From the NCBI GenBank assembly GCA_021234155.1, contig JAJEKV010000033.1, forward strand, positions 6,436,635-6,500,634: DNA of 64,000 nucleotides, given 5' to 3'. The DNA comes from Isoetes taiwanensis (Eukaryota; Streptophyta; Lycopodiopsida; Isoetales; Isoetaceae). Below the pieces are notes generated by a model. The model saw only the letters and a list, made by a program, of their open reading frames with translations. It had not been told where the DNA came from and searched no databases. Shown piece by piece: positions 11,717 to 23,070 of the stretch. Both the position numbers and the translations under genes were made by a program. Positions within the stretch are counted from its first letter, which is position 1. Every line of letters begins with the position of its first letter.

Positions 11717-12376
11717 ATCATGACACGTCACTATAGGTATTGTGGGACCATTGTGGGGTAAACTAAAGAGGTTTAAGTTAGATATGCTAAGGAATTAATT
11801 CATTAAACTAATTAGTGATTAAATACCTAGTTAATTAGTGGTAATTAGAATAAATTGGCCCATGAAGTAAAGCCACCTGGATCACCTCGATTGGCCCAGG
11901 CTACTTACCCATTTGGGAGGTATTCAAGTGGTCCTCCAGCCCAATTTGACCTGGGAGAGTTGGAGGAGGAGCGGTTGCTTGTTTGTACCTGCCCAGCTAG
12001 TAGAAATTATCTAATGTAGTATAATTGCCCCAAAGCCCTAGGTATTGAGCCCATTAACTTATGTATAGGAAGATTAAAGGATTTAGGACTTAGATTGTAG
12101 AGCGTTAGAGTAGGCTTTTGTTGAGTTTCTGGTAGAATAAGGTCCCTTGTTCCCGAAGGCCATAACTTTTCATGGGAAGTTCGGATGGAGGCGATTTTTG
12201 CATCTTTGCGAAGAGGACACTTGGATTGACTAGAACCCCTAAAAGCCCCATCATTTGACATACCATCAAAAAGATTTTTAAGGTTTTCCCTAATGCAGCG
12301 CTATATTTCTGTCCTATAAATTATTATTTTTTTTTTAAAATACATTGCAGATTTAGTAGGAGTTCCCTTTTTTTTA

Positions 12377-12409
<33 letters not shown>

Positions 12410-12529
12410 GCCGTTTTTTTGTCTTCTCTTGCCTCCTCCAGTCGCCATAGCTGCCGGAATCGAGCTATCTCTGCCATACCGAGACTCCTCCCTTTGTACT
12501 TCAGCGCCAACTTCCTCCTCCCTAAAGCC
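11717..12529. other. Stretch without a recognisable gene; poly(T) tract
   Basis: AT-rich DNA with TAATTAGT-type repeats near 11790-11850 and a long T run at about 12382-12408 just before the next ORF. The T run could be the A-tail of a retrocopy on the minus strand, but nothing to its right supports that. Confidence 0.5.
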
Positions 12530-13291
12530 ATGGCTCAGACCATGCAAGCTCAATCCGACGAGACACTTGACATCACCCAGATTTTTGTTGTACTCGGAAG
12601 CAACCTTGCCAAAGATCCCCCAAAGGTCGAGCTTCTTCTCGCCCAACTAGTCCAACATTTCCTAGTGGGAGGGCAGATAGCTTTTCCCGTTTTCCATCTA
12701 ACGGGGAGGTTTTTGCTTAAACTAAATGCTATTGGTGAAGCATACACCCTCGTGGAGCAGCAAGATGTCAAGTATTGTCCCCTGGAGTTGGAGGCCATTA
12801 CTGATGAGGAAGCAGCGAGGATGGAAGCACAACGAGTTATGGATTTGGCCATAGCCGCAGATGCACAAGAATTAGCCAGTGGAGATCCAGCTGACAGGGG
12901 TGCCCGATACATTTATTTGGGAAATGGGGAGGCTATCATTGAAGGATGCCCCCACACTTTGCCCTTGTATTACTATGATAAGAAGATTGGGCACTTCCTA
13001 TGGGATAGTTTCTCTAAGTACATAACTTCTGATCTCCAGCAGACCATAGAGTTGGAGATGGCAGCCATGCCGGATAGATATATCACCGAGATGCACCGGA
13101 GAATGGAGGTCTGCCTAGCCTTTGAGAAACATGCCCAGAGGAAGCAATTGAGAATCAAACAAAGCCGAATGCCGACGTGTGTAAATATGGTAATGCTACC
13201 TAAAAAGCACCATTCGGACAAGTGCTTTAGGTGGTGCTTACTCTACGAACTTTCACTCAATGGCCTCGGGGGGTTGTTACTCCAGAAATAG
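12530..13291 (+). CDS. Hypothetical protein, 253 residues
   Basis: An open frame runs without stop from an ATG at 12530 (MAQTMQAQSDETLDITQIF...) to 13291; the frame stays open upstream to about 12419. The product is mixed alpha-helical with an acidic middle (ITDEEAARMEAQRVMDLAIA near residues 95-114) and a basic segment (KHAQRKQLRIKQSR) near 205-218. I do not recognise the family. It might be a gag-like fragment of a retroelement or a small host gene. No promoter or intron evidence was found, and the length is well above chance for this composition. Confidence 0.4.
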   Translation: MAQTMQAQSDETLDITQIFVVLGSNLAKDPPKVELLLAQLVQHFLVGGQIAFPVFHLTGRFLLKLNAIGEAYTLVEQQDVKYCPLELEAITDEEAARMEAQRVMDLAIAADAQELASGDPADRGARYIYLGNGEAIIEGCPHTLPLYYYDKKIGHFLWDSFSKYITSDLQQTIELEMAAMPDRYITEMHRRMEVCLAFEKHAQRKQLRIKQSRMPTCVNMVMLPKKHHSDKCFRWCLLYELSLNGLGGLLLQK

Positions 13292-13537
13292 TATGCATAT
13301 TCCGCAGAGGCAGGGATCGATGACATGCATGTCCCCGCGTGAATTGTGAGCGTAATTCTCATGTTTAGCGGGATTCTGGAGGAAAATTTTCTTTCATGGA
13401 TTGCCATTCTTTTCAAGCTCTATTATCATGGCTGAGAATTCAATGGCGATTTTCAATTCCAATTCTAACAACAATCCCAATTCTAATTCTCCATTGCACC
13501 TTCATTTTACGGACAATTCCAAAAGCACTGATGATCC

Positions 13538-14085
13538 ATTAGGGTTTTTTTGAGATTAAAAAAGGGCCTTCAAAACATATCAACTAAGCCAAATGAAGAT
13601 AAATGAACTACCAATCAGAAATCAGAGCCTGACGGGTCCAGTCAGCAAAACTGTTATAACTAACTTACTGGATCACATTTTCTAGCATAACTGTTGATAG
13701 AAAAGTCCAAATGAGCTCTCGTTTAGTGCAATAGATAGATCTCGTTGAGATCTTTCCAATCTTAGGTGCTCTGCACATATTTTAGCTACTTATGATTGTC
13801 AAAACTCCAAAAAATATGGTTTTTACTATTTTTTACTATCCTACGGGGCTAAAAGATATGCAAACCACCTAAGATTGGAAAGATCTCAATGAGATCTATC
13901 TATTGCACCAAACAAGAGCTCATTTGGACTTTTCTATCAATACTTATGCTAGAAAATGTGATCCAGTGAGTTAGTTATAACTGTTTTGCTGACTGGATTA
14001 CCAGTTCTGTTTTCTGATTGGTAGTTCATATAGCTTAGTCAGCAGTTCTTAGAAGGCCCTTTTATGATCTCAAAAAATCCCTAAT
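13538..14085. mobile_element. Fold-back (hairpin) element, 548 bp
   Basis: The left end (ATTAGGGTTTTTTTGAGAT) is the reverse complement of the right end (ATCTCAAAAAATCCCTAAT) with few changes. Pairing continues inward through GGGCCTTC/GAAGGCCC, CAGTCAGCAAAACTGTTATA and its complement, and GATCTTTCCAATCTTAGGTG and its complement. The arms are each about 240 bp around a ~55-bp centre near 13795-13850. No coding capacity is seen. It is probably a MITE or solo inverted-repeat element. It ends 60 bp before a transposase-like gene, so it could also be that gene's terminal repeat. A clear target-site duplication was not found. Confidence 0.85.
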
Positions 14086-14145
14086 GATAACAGAAGAATA
14101 TACCTGGAATTCAAAGCCAGGAGAAAAAGAGAGTCGAGAAAGAGA

Positions 14146-17129
14146 ATGAAAGAAAGGGAGAAGGAAAACATTCCATCAAATGAGAAGAAGAGAAGACAAT
14201 GGCTCAGTGAAAGGAGATTGCAGGAACTCTCAAAAGAGCTAGATGATTCTTTTAATCAAATTGTCAGGAATGTTTCTAAGGATTTGGATAAAGGGAGAAT
14301 GCTTCAAAGACTTTTCAAGAGAAACAAACATTTGCCAATGCAAGTAGATCTACCAGATCCTAGGGATACTGCTATAATGAAAAGCATAATCGTGAATGTT
14401 AGAGAGACAATGCAAGCACAAAAAATGCAAAGAACAACTGATGTTTTGCAAGCAAGAAAGAGCACCCTTCAAATGGCAGCATCTTCCACAAGAGGGATTA
14501 ATCAACCTGCAATTTCAAGGGTTCTATCTGTTCCAAGAAAAACTATTGCCATGGCATTTAGAAGATGTATATTTGCAGAGTCTGAAGCCGGGCCTTGGTC
14601 AATATTTGGAAGAAAGGAAAGAAGTGATGCATGTTCACCTGAAGAAATAGCCATTGTGAGGAAGTTTTGGGATGAAAATACTAGAGTTTCACCTTACAAG
14701 AAGCATGTGAGGAAGCATTTGGCTGAAAATGGTGAGAAAATTGATCATCCTATTCATCTGCTAGAGATCACACAGGTAATAGTTTCAACCAAAAAAATTA
14801 CAAAGTTGTACACTAGTTCTTTGTTTTGTGAGCTAACAACTACATTTATGATTCTGGAACATCTTTATAGTAGGATGTTCTTTCTTGAAAGCAAGGTATG
14901 ATTGAAACTGTATGTAAGAAAACTTCAAGAAAGGGAGACTTGTTGTTGCCAATACCACTTGCACCAAGAATTCGCAAGGCAAGCCATCAACAATATGAGG
15001 ACAGATCCTCATGGTGTTCATAGGGATTGTAACTGTAAGTGCAAAGTTTGTGGACCAGGTCTGATCTGCGTGGCTAAGGAGAACACCATCAAATCAACAA
15101 GTGATTACTGGAGAATGGTGGTCTGCCAAAAGGATGCGAGTGACGAGTGGCATAAGCATGCGTGTCTGATGCAGACTTGTATAAAGTGTAGTTTAAAGAA
15201 GTGAGTACATGGTTCCTTTATTTCAAATTTAATATTTTCTCTTTTTGTTTGATACATTTGCTATAATGTAAATTTCAGATTGCCAACATGTCCTAAAGAG
15301 AGGAATAAGAAGAATACTTACAATGTGAATTGGAAAGTATTTGAAAAGGTAATGATTTTCAAATTATATTGCAAAGTGCATTTAGTAACTTCAAATAGGT
15401 ATGTTTTTGAAATATGACTTACATATGATGAGCTGATCAATTGACCTAAACATGGCAGCAAGAAGTTCAAAGGAAGAATACATTGAAGCTATTTAAGAAA
15501 CCTGCAAAGGTTACAAGACTGGCCTACAAGTCGGATAGTCCTTATGAATTTAACGAGCATGCTACAAAGACTATGAAAGCTTTTGTGCCACATAATTATA
15601 GAGCTCATTGGCAGGCCAAGGAATTCAGGAAATGCTTGCAACACTTCAAGATGATATCATTGTTTTTGTTATAGATTTTGCTGAAAATTATGGATTTAAG
15701 ATCCAACAGGAAGCTCAGTCCTATCATTGGCATACTGACCAGGTGTCAATTCTAGTGCAGATAACTTACAGGAGAATAAAGAAAGAAGAAGAGGAAGAGG
15801 AAGAGGAAGAGGAAGAGGAAGAGGAAGAGGAAGAGGAAGAGGAAGAGGAAGAGGAAGAGGAAGAGGAAGAGGAAGAGGAAAGAGGAAAGAAGAAGAGAGC
15901 ATCTGCAAGAAGAAAGAGGACACAACCAAAGAGAAAAGGAAACAAACTCTCAGAGGTATTGTAAAGGAAACACATTTCTATATTAGTGATGACAAAACAC
16001 ATGATACAGGATACGTCCAACATTGTCTACAATTGCATGCTGATTGGCTGCAAAGTATTGGAGTTGAATATGAAAAACATGTATTTTGGAATGATGGATG
16101 TTCTGCACAATTCAAGTCTTCTAGACCATTCCACTTCCTTGGTAGATTTTATGGGAGAATGAGAAAGGATCTACCATGGAATTTAAATGCTAGTTCACAT
16201 GGCAAAGATGAGCATGATGGTGCTGGAGCAGTTATAAAGAGGATACTAACTCAAGAGCAAATGAAGTATAATGGTTGAAAACTGCAGTGCGCAAAGGAGA
16301 TGGTTGCTTTTCTCCAATGGTACTTTGAAAATCATCCATCTGACAATGACATCAAAAGGTAACTATGCAGTTTTCTTGCCTGTGCTGAATTCTAGTTAAA
16401 GCACTTAAAGCTCTTAAGCACTTACATTTCATACTGTTACAGGCATTTCTGGGAGGTAGAGTCTTCAAAGATAGATAGATCAGAGAGAATTGAATGTCAT
16501 ACTTTAAAGGGAACAACAAAGATCCACTGCATAAGGCCATGTGACAAGGAGAACTCTTTGAAGGTAGCTTACAAAACTTTATCTTGCTTTTGCAACTACT
16601 GCATTCAATTTAAGTGGGATAAATGCATCAGTATGAGTCGAATTGGTGGTTGGGAAAACAGTGAGTTGAGGTTGAAGGATCCTGAGATTGCAGGTGTTAG
16701 CAATGAGTTGCAAGAAGATGCCGAGTTTGATGGTGAGGAAGAAGTAGAGGAGGAAGATGATCTAATGCCTTCTACAATAGAAGTGGGTGACAATTTTGCT
16801 GTAAGTGCTGAAGAAGGGAATGAAGAAGGGGTAGATTTTTATCTACTCAAATGCACTAAAGCAAAAAATCTTTGTTGAAAAACTATAAGGATGGATGGGG
16901 AAATGTTTTCGGGGTCGAAGAAGTTATTTTGACAGGACATTATTACAAGCAAATTGATGGTAATCAAAGGTTTCAACTATTGCAGAACAAACCAGTGGCC
17001 AATGTATATAGCCATCTTGTTAGACTTTCTAAATTTGACTTGATTGCAGATGCAGATGGTTCAAACTTGTATATCATGACAGAAGACACTTGCCAGCAGA
17101 TCATGAGTAATCTTCCACTTGCTTCATAG
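14146..17129 (+). pseudogene. DDE-type transposase-like gene of an uncharacterised family, frameshifted
   Basis: The gene opens at ATG 14146 with a Lys/Glu-rich N-terminus. Introns are likely at 14776-~14920, 15201-15278 and 15349-15458. Recognisable blocks in order are CxC/CxxC cysteine clusters (CCCQYHLHQE, CNCKCKVCG), DFAENYGFKIQQEAQSYHW near 15680, ISDDKTHD near 15990, FWNDGCSAQFK near 16090, SSHGKDEHDGAGAVIKR near 16195 and a C-terminal acidic region. The D-AENY / DGC-QFK / SHGK--DG pattern recalls a widespread eukaryotic family that looks like RNase H-fold transposases; I cannot name the superfamily with confidence. Frame changes near 15620 and around the 15.8-kb microsatellite suggest a pseudogene. 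No matching inverted repeat was seen to its right. Confidence 0.55.
15785..15885. repeat. (GAGGAA)n microsatellite encoding poly-Glu
   Basis: About 100 bp of GAGGAAGAG repeats inside the transposase-like gene. They give a run of over 30 glutamates in one frame. The downstream motif continues in another frame, so expansion or slippage here may have helped break the gene. Confidence 0.95.
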
Positions 17130-17379
17130 AAGGTAATTGTACAACAATCTGTTTAAAAGAGTAAGACACACAAAATCGAGCATTCCACATATCTGCTATC
17201 TTGCAATGAACTCAATATGGAAATCTCAATATGTTTTAACTCAAAATATTGGCAGCTGCCATATATTTAAGTATTTGACAAACTTGAAGCTAGAAAGTGC
17301 ACATTCTGCAATACACATCTGCAATGTTTAAAACAAACTTGAAGCAAGAATAACAAAATAACAAGATAACAAGAGATAA

Positions 17380-17580
17380 CAAAATGGAAGCATATACAAG
17401 AAGTTTCACAAAATTTAGGTCTTAGCCTCTATTCAAAGTTTTCACAAAATTGAGGCATAATTGCACTCGTATAGAAGAAGTTTCACAAAATTGAGGTCTC
17501 ATCCTCTATTCAAAGTTTTCACAAAATTGAGGTCTCAGCCTCTATGCCAGGTTTTGCCTCAATCCAAAATTGAGGCATAT
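17380..17580. repeat. Degenerate short tandem repeat (TTTCACAAAATTGAGG)
   Basis: The block TTTCACAAAATTGAGGTCTC followed by AGCCTCTATTCAAAG returns about four times at irregular 45-70 bp spacing. The surrounding 17130-18480 region has no gene that I can support. Confidence 0.65.
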
Positions 17581-18526
17581 ACATGTATGTACAAGAAGTA
17601 TTCTTCTAGGCAATAGTAAGGTATTTCTTCATCTGCTCCAACTAATCCGCACTAAAATGTTTACCAAAACCATCCACTAACCATTTAATTTGACCCTTCC
17701 AGTATGCTTTGAGTAATATTTTTTCTCCTCACCAATTTGGTGCTAGAAAAGTGCATCCAGAACACCTAGGGATGTTCTTGTAAAAGCCTCTGCCCTGGAA
17801 TTACTCTTCAAGATACCAGAAAGGTCTTCAACCTATGCAACTTGTCTAGTTATTGGAAGCAAGTAAGAATTCAGAATATCATCATTAGTAGGCACCATGA
17901 TGGATGTATATGGTGGGGACACGTAAGTCTTGTACACTTCATCATCTGCAAGAACCACATTGTTTCCATACTGTGGAAAAGCTTCATACACCTTATGGAG
18001 TGGCTTCATGATACTGAATTTGCATATTCCAATGGCCATTTGAAAGGCATCTCTTCACAATACTTCCGGTCCCAAACAAAGACAAGGTTACCTTTGGTAT
18101 TATACGCAAAAAAAACGGGGGCGTGATAGGGAAGTTTCGTGTTTAGTTTTGAATTCTAAGACTCGATTTTGCCGATCAGACCTTTTGGCTCTAGGGCCTA
18201 TTTGATGTTGTTTTGATGTATCCTACCTATGCTTCTTGGTCAATTGAATTGTCCCCGACGCGTTGGTGTAAGAATTGCCTCCATCCGAGTTAAATAAAAA
18301 AAGTTATAGTCCTTGGAAATAAGAGACCTCGTTCTCCAAACTTAACATAACTCTACTCTAATAACTCACACGTTAATCCCTAACTAACTTATTTCTCCCA
18401 TAACTAGGCCAACACTCATGCTATCTATGGAGTTGGGATAGTTTATCCTAAATTAAAGTCCCCTATAATTAATCAATCTAACGAGTTAGAATATGGCAAG
18501 TGCAATGATCTGGTCCACCAAAATCA

Positions 18527-18540
18527 TGTTCTGATACCAC
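18527..18540 (-). other. Candidate primer binding site next to an LTR end
   Basis: On the minus strand the LTR-like sequence ends in CGTCACA and is followed by GTGGTATCAGAAC. This is one base from the initiator tRNA-Met complement TGGTATCAGAGC used by many plant LTR retrotransposons. The internal domain would lie to the left (below 18527), but no gag or pol remains were recognised there. Confidence 0.55.
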
Positions 18541-19568
18541 TGTGACGCTCCCAGAATCTATATGATGCTCCCATCGTATAAATATGGGAAATTTCCCTCC
18601 CTTGGCGACTACATCACCCTGGGAAGGCCCTCCGTCTAACTTAGACCCCTTGGGATGGCCAAGAGTCTGGCTGAAGGGCATGGAGATGTCATTCGTCCCA
18701 CGCCTTCTATGGGAGTCCTATACAGCAGAAGCGTACATACATGTTAGCACCTTGCAATCATACACCATACAATATACCACTACGAAGGGTGGTCCATCCA
18801 TCCTTCATATAGGCAACAATACAATGCCAATATAACATAAGAAATACACCATAAATAAGGCTCTACTCCAGCCTCAGACTCTGTGGGGTCGACTGACAGT
18901 CAAGGCCTCCGGATAATAGCAGACAGAAGCATAACATGGTGTTGGCTGGCATAGAACAATGGCTAGGGTAGTCCACTCCATCCGCCCCTCTTGTGCACAC
19001 TTTGCAGATAGGCTGAATCATGCTATGACGTGGTTGTAGCCTTCCGGAGACGTAATCTCATGGAGTCACCCTACGTGGCTACTCCATGTTACATCTCCCC
19101 AATCTGATGAGGCAGGAAAGGGATGAATCCCCTCTAGAATCACAATGGTTCCATAGGTGTGCTAGAGGATGCTTGTGCGCCCCGGTGCAAAGTGTGCATA
19201 GGAGGGTCGGATGGAGTGGACTACCCTAGCCATTGTTCTATGCCAGCAAACGCCATGCTATGCTTCTGTCTGCTATTATCCGGAGGCCTTAACCGTCAGT
19301 ATGAAAGATGGATGGACCACCCTTCATGGTGGTATATTGTATGGTGTATGATTGCTAGGTGCTAACATGTATGTACACTTCCGCGGTATAGGACTCCCAT
19401 AGAAGGCGTGGGACGAATGACACCTCTGTGCCCTTCACCCGGTCACTTGGCCATCCCAAGGGGTTCGAGTTAGACGGAGGGCCTTCCCAGGGTAATGTAG
19501 TCGCCAAGGGAGGGGAATTTCCCGTATTTATACGATGGGAGCATCGTATACATTCTGGGAGTGTCACA
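18541..19568. mobile_element. Two LTR-like sequences head to head, forming a ~1-kb inverted repeat
   Basis: The left end TGTGACGCTCCCAGAAT and right end ATTCTGGGAGTGTCACA are near-perfect inverted copies. Pairing continues through the CCCTTGGCGACTACAT, ATGGGAGTCCTATA and GGTGCTAACATGTATG blocks and their complements. An inner part (GCAGACAGAAGCATA and TATGCTTCTGTCTGC) also pairs. Arms are about 18541-19010 and 19180-19568 with a ~170-bp centre. Only the left copy has a primer-binding-site-like sequence outside it. Either two LTRs of opposite orientation became joined or a single LTR was inverted and duplicated. Confidence 0.75.
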
Positions 19569-20986
19569 GTACAGGGTGCTGAAGTTGTACCTAATCTTCA
19601 AATAGAAGACTTTAATTCATCTAATTCTGAAGTCAAGTTTTAGTCGCTTATTATAATGTTTCGTATGCATAGACGTTAGGTACTGTGTCTATATCCCATG
19701 CTTAACTTAACTAACCAGGAAGAAAGCACCTGATCGAAAGACTGGATGTGATCGTTTTAGGTTGTATCCTTATTAGTTCCTTATAGCTCTTGTGGTTACC
19801 TGTTCTAGAAAACTTGTAAATCCAAGAAAAAATTGAAGCTTCAAACGTCTGGAAATTGGCAAGGCCACTCTAGATATGATTCAAGGCCTGGAATAGAAAT
19901 AAAGAACCTTATGTTTGAGCTAGGGCCTGAGTTTACTTGTTCTAAAAGGACTACGCCTTCGCTTGAAAGTGCAAATGAGATTAAAGCGGAATTCAATAAG
20001 AAGGATAAAGGCAATTCCAACTGCAAGCTAGATTTCCCACTATGATACAGATTTAAAGGCTTCTAACATTTTGCAAGAGCATGAGCATGAACTTGGAAAT
20101 TCCATTACTATTAAAGAAGCTTTGAGTGCATCACATGCACCTAATTCAGGTCCCACAGTGACAGAACCTAACACCTTTCTTATGGAGAGGAGCATGCCAA
20201 CTTCTATGCTTACATGCCTTGGGCTCCTACTAGCAACGTGTAATGATGGTTCTAATGTGGATAATCAGACATATGATGATAATATCGGGCTTAATGAAAT
20301 AATGAAAAGAGCACTTAAAGATCAAGTCGACACTTATCTTGATGCTTATGGTCTCGGCCTACTTGCTATTAATCGAGGAAATGTACTAGTTCAAGGATTA
20401 GGAATGGCATTTCGGCGTGGACCGGTGGGGGCCATGCTGGAATGCCAGATCTAATGCCTTGAACTGACAACATGGAATTTGGGAAGGGGTCTTCGTCGAC
20501 ATTGTCTTAAGCTTCAACAATGGCAATGGCTTCCCCGTCCTTGCAGCATCTTCTAGGTTTAAGGAAAGCATAGTTTAGGCAATCTGTCACAAATTTTACG
20601 CCGGTTTAAGCGATTTGCAAGAGATGTTATCATGGTTGTTATGATGGCATGTGCCTTGGTTGTTATTGCAAGTGAAAAAATAAAGTACGTACATAGTCAA
20701 ATAGTAGGTGCCTTGGTTGTAGTTGTCGCAAGTGGAGAAATATATTGTCCTTCATCGTTCATTGGCAAGAGATTTCTACTTCATAAAAGTCAAGACGACG
20801 ACATTTCACCCTTTTTCAGCCAATATTTAAACCTGTAATAGTTCGATTCTTGATCACCTGAAAACCAGGTCTTTTTATTGCCGGAAAAAACAGTCGGGCG
20901 GGCTAAAATGTCGCCGTCTTTGACTTTTATGTAAAAAAAAAGGTTGGAGCTCGCTGTTTCGCGGTGAAACAGCTGGCTCGCCGCTT
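19569..20986. other. Stretch without a supportable gene
   Basis: The longest frame (about 20071-20454, 127 codons) has no early ATG and no recognised domain. A GC-rich hairpin (GCTGTTTCGCGGTGAAACAG) lies at about 20953-20973. Confidence 0.4.
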
Positions 20987-21170
20987 CGCGGCTCACCAGA
21001 CTGTTTCACAGCGAAACAACTCGCTCTCGACCTTTTCTTATTACGTAATGTCAATGCCTAGTGGTGTTGTTGGGAGAACGCGGCTCACCAGACTGTTTCA
21101 CAGCGAAACAACTCGCTCTCGACCTTTTCTTATTACATAATGTCAATGCCTACTGGTGTTGTTGGGAGAA
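20987..21170. repeat. 92-bp exact-type tandem duplication
   Basis: The unit starting CGCGGCTCACCAGACTG occurs at 20987-21078 and again at 21079-21170. Two single-base differences are visible (TACGTAAT/TACATAAT and TAGTGG/TACTGG), so the duplication is recent. Each unit includes the hairpin TGTTTCACAGCGAAACA. Confidence 0.95.
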
Positions 21171-21296
21171 CTCTATTATCACATGCTACCATTATTTCTA
21201 TTTCTATGTCAACATAAGCAAGAGAAAGAAAAGGTGATAGAAATGGGTGAGAAAAAGTTGATGTCTAATTTGGTCCTTTCATAAAGAGAACAAACG

Positions 21297-21413
21297 GAAG
21301 TCTCGTATGCCGACAAGCATTGAGAGCGATAGCGGTTCAAAAGCATTATTCTAGTTTGGTCCCATTTGAAGCTATCTTTCACCTAAAATTTCTCCAAGCC
21401 TTTATTTCTAGAC
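21297..21413 (+). repeat. Dispersed repeat, inverted partner at 57921-58035
   Basis: The segment containing CAAGCATTGAGAGCGATAG, TTCAAAAGCATTATTCTAG and TTGGTCCCATTTGAAGCTA is the near-complete reverse complement of 57921-58035. It is therefore an unnamed dispersed repeat, about 115 bp shared. The following 21414-23070 holds no gene that I can support. Confidence 0.85.
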
Positions 21414-23070
21414 CAAGATATAAAAGGACGTCCAAATGGCGTCCAAATGGCCATAGCTTTTTCATTCTTTTGAATGAGGACAAACTTTATTCATCAACCA
21501 AAAACTAATAACAAAATACAATGCAGAGGCAAGACTACAACCCCAGTACATATTGATCCAACAGAGCAACCACATGTCTATAAGTAAGAGTGTATCTGAA
21601 GGTAGAATTTCCAAATCAATACCTTCTTCTCTCGATCACGAGAAGAAATTTATCATGCGTCCATCGAAGAACAATTTCATCTACAATCTCAATGCCTTTA
21701 GAAAAAATCTCCTTATTCTCCAAATTGACCGTAAAGACGAACAGATGCAAGATGATAGTGAGAATTTTAAATTACTAGAAAACCCTTTAATAAAAACTTG
21801 TATCTTCTCTCCAACTCAATTCAACTTAATCAATTATCCTACTCTTCATAATGAAAGTGCTTAAGAGCCAATCCAGTAGTCATACATGAGAAGATAACAC
21901 AATCTTACATAGATAGGCATGGTTGTGACATGGGGGCATTCCAAGCAAAAAAATAAGTGGAGCGGCGTTGCCAAAAAGAGATGACCTTAACTCTAGAGGT
22001 ATGCTATGCTTCCATTTGAATGGCTATAATTTAGGCAATACCTAATAAAGTTAGTAGGTAGAATGAAAGAGACATGTTTAGATACATCTGCCTAAAGCCT
22101 CAGCATGGAAAACCATGTTTTTACCCTAGTCAATGTATCGCCAACTAGTACCTTGGAAAAATATGTTCTGAATGCAGTAAGTTTATCCATGTTCTCACCC
22201 TAGTCAATCTAATCCTAACTAGTGCCTTGGAAAAATATGTTGTAAATGCAGTCAACATATTGTTCTACATTATAGATCCCTTTCCAATTGTACTTTTACG
22301 TTTTCAAGATGTTGATTTTAGGCTTGCTTGTAGGTAATAATAGACAAGTACAGTACTTTTTGATAACCAAAACACGTCTCACCTTTCTAATATTTGGATT
22401 GGAGAATCAATGGATGCCAACGAGTATGATTGTTTCTCCAATACATTTGATTACATTCAGAGCTATCAAAAAATAATTTAAACATGACTAACCGATGTCA
22501 AGGAAAGTAGTAAGGAGTTGTTTCTACATTGTGCATATCCAACTAGAAGCGCAAAACTTTACCATTATAGGAGATCTGCATTCTTGCAAGGAGGTACCCT
22601 TCTTTGCCAACTGGGGTTATTGCCTCCGATAGAATGAATGAATGAATGTTTTTTAGATAGAATGGATTACATCAAATGCTTTACATTTGAGAAACATTCA
22701 TTACATCAATGGCCCAACTAAATGAAGAAATTCATATTGTCCAAGCAACATGCAAGTAATGTCAACATGTATTATCTATGAATTATATTTTCATGGGGAG
22801 GGGTCTTTATACCCAGAAAAAAAAAGGCCCGCTACGCTTGTTACAAGGTGTAAAAATCTTCTCCACGAAGAAATTTACCGATGTAATGCCATGTTTTTGA
22901 CTCAAGTTGCGCCGCCGATCTACCATCTTGGCAATTCCTGCACCTGAAAATAATGGTAGAAAAAAAGTAATTTATTTTATTTTATGGAAACCATAGAGTA
23001 TCGTTATAAATTGAGGAGGCATAACATAGCGTTGGTTGAATTCGAGTTTACTCGGGATCAGATTAGCTCA

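Noticed and set aside
15696-16023. Minus-strand ORFs with long Leu/Pro or Ser runs
   Set aside because: Shadow of the (GAGGAA)n microsatellite.
20071-20454. 127-codon ORF with protein-like composition
   Set aside because: No ATG near its start, no recognised domain, no splice evidence; left as unsupported.
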